A program made the translations under genes and the position numbers. From DAIDHK01 sp035510695 (lineage in GTDB: Bacteria > Patescibacteriota > Microgenomatia > Levybacterales > UBA12049): a stretch of DNA of 7,859 nt. Below, piece by piece: positions 5,656 through 7,859 of this stretch; positions within the stretch are counted from its first letter, which is position 1, and every line of letters starts with the position of its first letter. The notes under the pieces were generated by a model, which worked only from the letters and a program-made list of their open reading frames with translations, made no database searches and had not been told where the DNA came from. Where the stretch lies: assembly GCA_035510695.1 (NCBI GenBank), contig DATKGO010000021.1, forward strand, positions 1 through 7,859, in the 5' to 3' direction.

Positions 5656-5657
5656 TT

Positions 5658-7859
5658 ATGAAAATTTTTTCAGCAGGACAAACACTTATTGAAGTAGTCG
5701 TGGGAATAGCGGTAGCCACTTTTATCATTATTTCCTTAACCAACATGACACTTTCTTCCTATAAAAACGTGAGTTCAAGTGAAAGCCAGTCAAATGCCAG
5801 TAGTTTGGCTCAGCAAGGAATAGATTTTATGAGAAACCTGCATGATTCCAATTATGCATTATTTACGAGTTATGTTCCGGGTACATATTGTTTGGATCAA
5901 GCTACTGTCAAGAATAATAATGCCTTAGCGTCTTGCTCGCCTCCGGCTGCTATTCCCACCATAACCGTAAATAATTCAACCTATACGAATATCGGATCTT
6001 ATCAGCGAATAGTAGATTTGAAAAGTAATACTTCAGCGTGTACCTCGGTAAATAGTAGTCAAAATGTTCAAGTTACGGTCACGGTTTCCTGGAATGATAA
6101 AAGTTGTTCAAGTACCTCGTCGTATTGTCATAATTCCCAACTGACTACCTGTTTGTCAAATTCGAGAATTGCTGCAAATTTGGGAAGTGGTACTTTACCT
6201 ATATATATTTCTGCTTTATATTTCCATAATGCTCAGGCAACAGGTACTCTACCATCAGGAGCCTTGGGATCGTGGGGAACCATTAATTCCTCAGCCTTTG
6301 GCAGTAATGCTAAGAGCATGGATAATAATCTCGGAACAAGTGTAGCTACGGCAATTGCGCCAGCCGGTACTTCTACTCAATATAATCTTGGAGCTGCACA
6401 ATTTGTCAGTGCTCCATTAGCAGCCGGGAATGTTTTTAATTCAGGACAGACATTTACAACCGGTTTAGGTATTAACAGTACAGGAACTGATAATAATGAC
6501 ACAGCCTATGAATACGTGGGGGTTATCAATAGTTCCGGCAGTAAAGTCGCCGATCTTTATAGTACTAACTATCTCAGCGGTATATATGGAGGGCAATTAG
6601 TTGGTAACAGTTTAAGCTTGCCTACCGGTATCTGTGTTGTCGGTTCACAAGTCTGGGTTACGAATTTCGGTAGTAGTACTATTAGTCGGTTTAATATGGA
6701 TGGGTCGCCCTATTCCGGAAGTAATCAAATTATAACAGGAAATGGGCTCAATGATCCTTCCGGATGTCTGGTTGTCGGTTCACAAGTTTGGGTTCCTAAT
6801 TATAATGCGTCAACTATCAGCAGATTTAACCCTGATGGTTCTGTTTATTCAGGTGGAAATTTGTCAGGAAATGGTTTAACCGGATCTATAGGTGGTCTTG
6901 CAATTGTCGGTTCACAAGTTTGGGTTCCTAATTATAGTGGTGGTACTATTAGTCGTTTTAATCCCGATGGGACACCGGCATGTACTTCTCCTTGTACTAT
7001 TTCAGGAAACGGTTTGGGCAGCTCATATGGTATAGCTGTGGTTGGTGGTTCACAGGTGTGGGTAGCAAATGACACGGATACCCCTACTATTAGTCGTTTT
7101 AATCCCGATGGTTCTATCTATTCAGGTGGTAATCTAATAGGGAACAGCATGTCCAGTCCCTACGATATAGCTGTGGTTGGTGGTTCACAGGTGTGGGTTA
7201 CGAATGGTTCCGGTACATATGTAAATACTATCAGCCGGTTTAATACCGATGGTTCTATTTATTCCAGTGGAAGTCTTGCAGGAAATGGTTTAAATCAGCC
7301 GGAAGATATAGCAGTTGTAAATAATTCCCAGGTTTGGGTGGCTAATTATAACGGAGCTACTATCAGCCGGTTTAATACCGACGGTACTCCATATACCGGT
7401 CTTACCGGATATGCTACGGCATACTCTGCCAGTCCGACTTTCTCCAATAGTTACACTACGAGTCAAGGCGACCGGTTAGTCGTAGAGGTGGGGGGAGCCA
7501 AAAATGTAGGAGGAATTTATAGTTCCACAAATATAAGTTTTGATGGAGGCATGGCAGTAAATGCTAACGGTGTATTAAACAGCGCGGCCGGATCCTTTAT
7601 CGCATTTAATAGTCCACTACAGTTTTTCGCTCCTACCCCGACTCCAACATTGACGCCTACTCCTACCATCACCCCAACACCTACCCCGACTCCAACATTG
7701 ACGCCTACTCCTACCATCACCCCAACACCTACGCCTGCACCCGTATCTACCAATGGAGGCTTTTTATACATGCGGTTAGGAATTACGCCGCAAGTAAGTT
7801 ATCTTCCCTCGGGATTCTATTCAGCTTGGAACCTTACACAAAATAGTTATGCAGGGGGG
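5658..7859 (+). CDS. Giant minor prepilin fused to a beta-propeller-like adhesin domain (3' end beyond window)
   Basis: The frame is open for 734 codons from the ATG at 5658 to the window edge, with no stop. Residues 1-7 (MKIFSAG) form a prepilin leader. The mature start is QTLIEVVVG, with Gln instead of Phe at +1 and Glu12 at position +5, followed by a hydrophobic helix (8-29) and the helix SLAQQGIDFMRNLHDSN typical of PilV/GspI-like CPR minor pilins. The pilin part ends near 175 (VTVSWND, SQLTTCLSN). A probable beta-rich domain follows (about 184-308, ALYFHNA start). Six repeats of 43-47 residues (309-577) have the consensus GNGL-x2-P-x-GIAVVGSQVWVxN...TISRFNxDG-x-x-YSGG. Residues 578-658 look beta-rich (QGDRLVVEVGGA). 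A Thr-Pro linker (659-695) precedes the incomplete C-terminal part. It starts 2 nt after the GspH-like gene, so it belongs to the same operon. I infer a secreted pilus-tip adhesin; the binding target is unknown. Confidence 0.88.
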   Translation, partial: MKIFSAGQTLIEVVVGIAVATFIIISLTNMTLSSYKNVSSSESQSNASSLAQQGIDFMRNLHDSNYALFTSYVPGTYCLDQATVKNNNALASCSPPAAIPTITVNNSTYTNIGSYQRIVDLKSNTSACTSVNSSQNVQVTVTVSWNDKSCSSTSSYCHNSQLTTCLSNSRIAANLGSGTLPIYISALYFHNAQATGTLPSGALGSWGTINSSAFGSNAKSMDNNLGTSVATAIAPAGTSTQYNLGAAQFVSAPLAAGNVFNSGQTFTTGLGINSTGTDNNDTAYEYVGVINSSGSKVADLYSTNYLSGIYGGQLVGNSLSLPTGICVVGSQVWVTNFGSSTISRFNMDGSPYSGSNQIITGNGLNDPSGCLVVGSQVWVPNYNASTISRFNPDGSVYSGGNLSGNGLTGSIGGLAIVGSQVWVPNYSGGTISRFNPDGTPACTSPCTISGNGLGSSYGIAVVGGSQVWVANDTDTPTISRFNPDGSIYSGGNLIGNSMSSPYDIAVVGGSQVWVTNGSGTYVNTISRFNTDGSIYSSGSLAGNGLNQPEDIAVVNNSQVWVANYNGATISRFNTDGTPYTGLTGYATAYSASPTFSNSYTTSQGDRLVVEVGGAKNVGGIYSSTNISFDGGMAVNANGVLNSAAGSFIAFNSPLQFFAPTPTPTLTPTPTITPTPTPTPTLTPTPTITPTPTPAPVSTNGGFLYMRLGITPQVSYLPSGFYSAWNLTQNSYAGG
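6582..7388 (+). repeat. Six tandem propeller-type repeats (protein units of 43-47 residues)
   Basis: Units begin approximately at residues 309, 351, 396, 440, 487 and 534 of the large prepilin. Each holds an inner-strand motif SQVWV, then TISRF and a turn N-x-DG, reminiscent of NHL, Vgb (virginiamycin B lyase-like) and BNR-type blades. Neighbouring units share long identical DNA stretches, for example 33 bp in units 2/3 (6772-6804 and 6904-6936), 26 bp in 3/4 (6945-6970 and 7086-7111), 33 bp in 4/5 (7031-7063 and 7166-7198) and 24 bp in 5/6 (7226-7249 and 7358-7381). Six units could close one six-bladed propeller. The fold is inferred from the repeat pattern, not shown. Confidence 0.85.
7632..7727 (+). 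repeat. Exact 48-bp tandem duplication encoding a Thr-Pro stalk
   Basis: Copies 7632-7679 and 7680-7727 look identical, and a partial third copy (CCTAC) follows. Each encodes 16 residues alternating Pro and Thr with one Leu and one Ile. Thr-Pro repeats form extended, often O-glycosylated spacers in cell-surface proteins. The unit is a multiple of 3, so gain or loss of a copy keeps the frame. Confidence 0.95.

Noticed and set aside
5632..5657. GGAGG at 5632-5636 as ribosome binding site of the adhesin
   Set aside because: It lies 21 nt before the ATG, too far for normal use, and falls within codons of the GspH-like C-terminus.
6582..7727. CRISPR array
   Set aside because: The repeats are in-frame coding units of about 130 bp and a directly abutting 48-bp tandem; there are no short palindromic repeats with unique spacers.
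7517..7771. Antisense 84-residue Gly/Val repeat protein
   Set aside because: The Gly-Val repeat is just the complement of the Thr-Pro stalk codons, and the plus-strand frame continues through it.
351..7859. Alternative genetic code with UGA as glycine
   Set aside because: No in-frame TGA occurs inside any long gene here, and pilD ends naturally at TGA with the expected family length.

Overview
The window is a type IV pilus (T4P) pilin locus. It most resembles a Candidatus Patescibacteria (CPR) genome, an assignment inferred from style rather than from any marker gene. The signs are compact, moderately AT-rich genes, start codons with no convincing Shine-Dalgarno sequence, a row of short GFTLIE prepilins, and a GQTLIE minor pilin with the LAQQGIDFMRNLHDS-type helix familiar from CPR pilins. 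TGA is used as a stop after the peptidase gene, and none of the long reading frames contains an internal TGA. This argues against the UGA-as-glycine code of some CPR groups.

Layout. Positions 1-145 hold the last 39 codons of an apparent insertion-sequence transposase and what looks like the element's end. Positions 351-1862 encode a soluble GAF-HisKA-HATPase sensor histidine kinase. Two tandem, mosaic-identical prepilin genes follow (1965-2498 and 2648-3202), each with its own promoter; a strong intrinsic terminator separates them. The prepilin peptidase PilD/GspO is at 3244-4005. Next come two smaller prepilins (4029-4565 and 4635-5132), a GspH/FimT-like minor pilin (5113-5655, overlapping the previous gene), and a very large prepilin-like gene (5658 to beyond the window end).

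The most striking gene is the last one, which is open for 734 codons without a stop. A normal prepilin head (type III signal peptide, hydrophobic helix, minor-pilin globular part) is joined to an extracellular domain. That domain contains six tandem ~45-residue repeats of beta-propeller type and a Thr-Pro stalk made of an exact 48-bp tandem duplication. Further C-terminal sequence runs off the window. This has the design of a pilus-tip adhesin.

How the genes could work together (inference): PilD cleaves and N-methylates all five prepilins. The two near-identical Cys-rich pilins are candidates for the main fibre. The 4635-5655 pilins and the propeller fusion form a tightly packed minor-pilin unit likely to make the priming/tip complex. 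The histidine kinase may tie expression or activity to a cytoplasmic signal. No assembly ATPase (PilB/PilT), PilC, PilM/N/O or response regulator lies in the window.

A second theme is promoter geometry. For pilD and the prepilins at 4029 and 4635, a candidate extended -10 box ends exactly 6 nt before the ATG, which predicts leaderless mRNAs.
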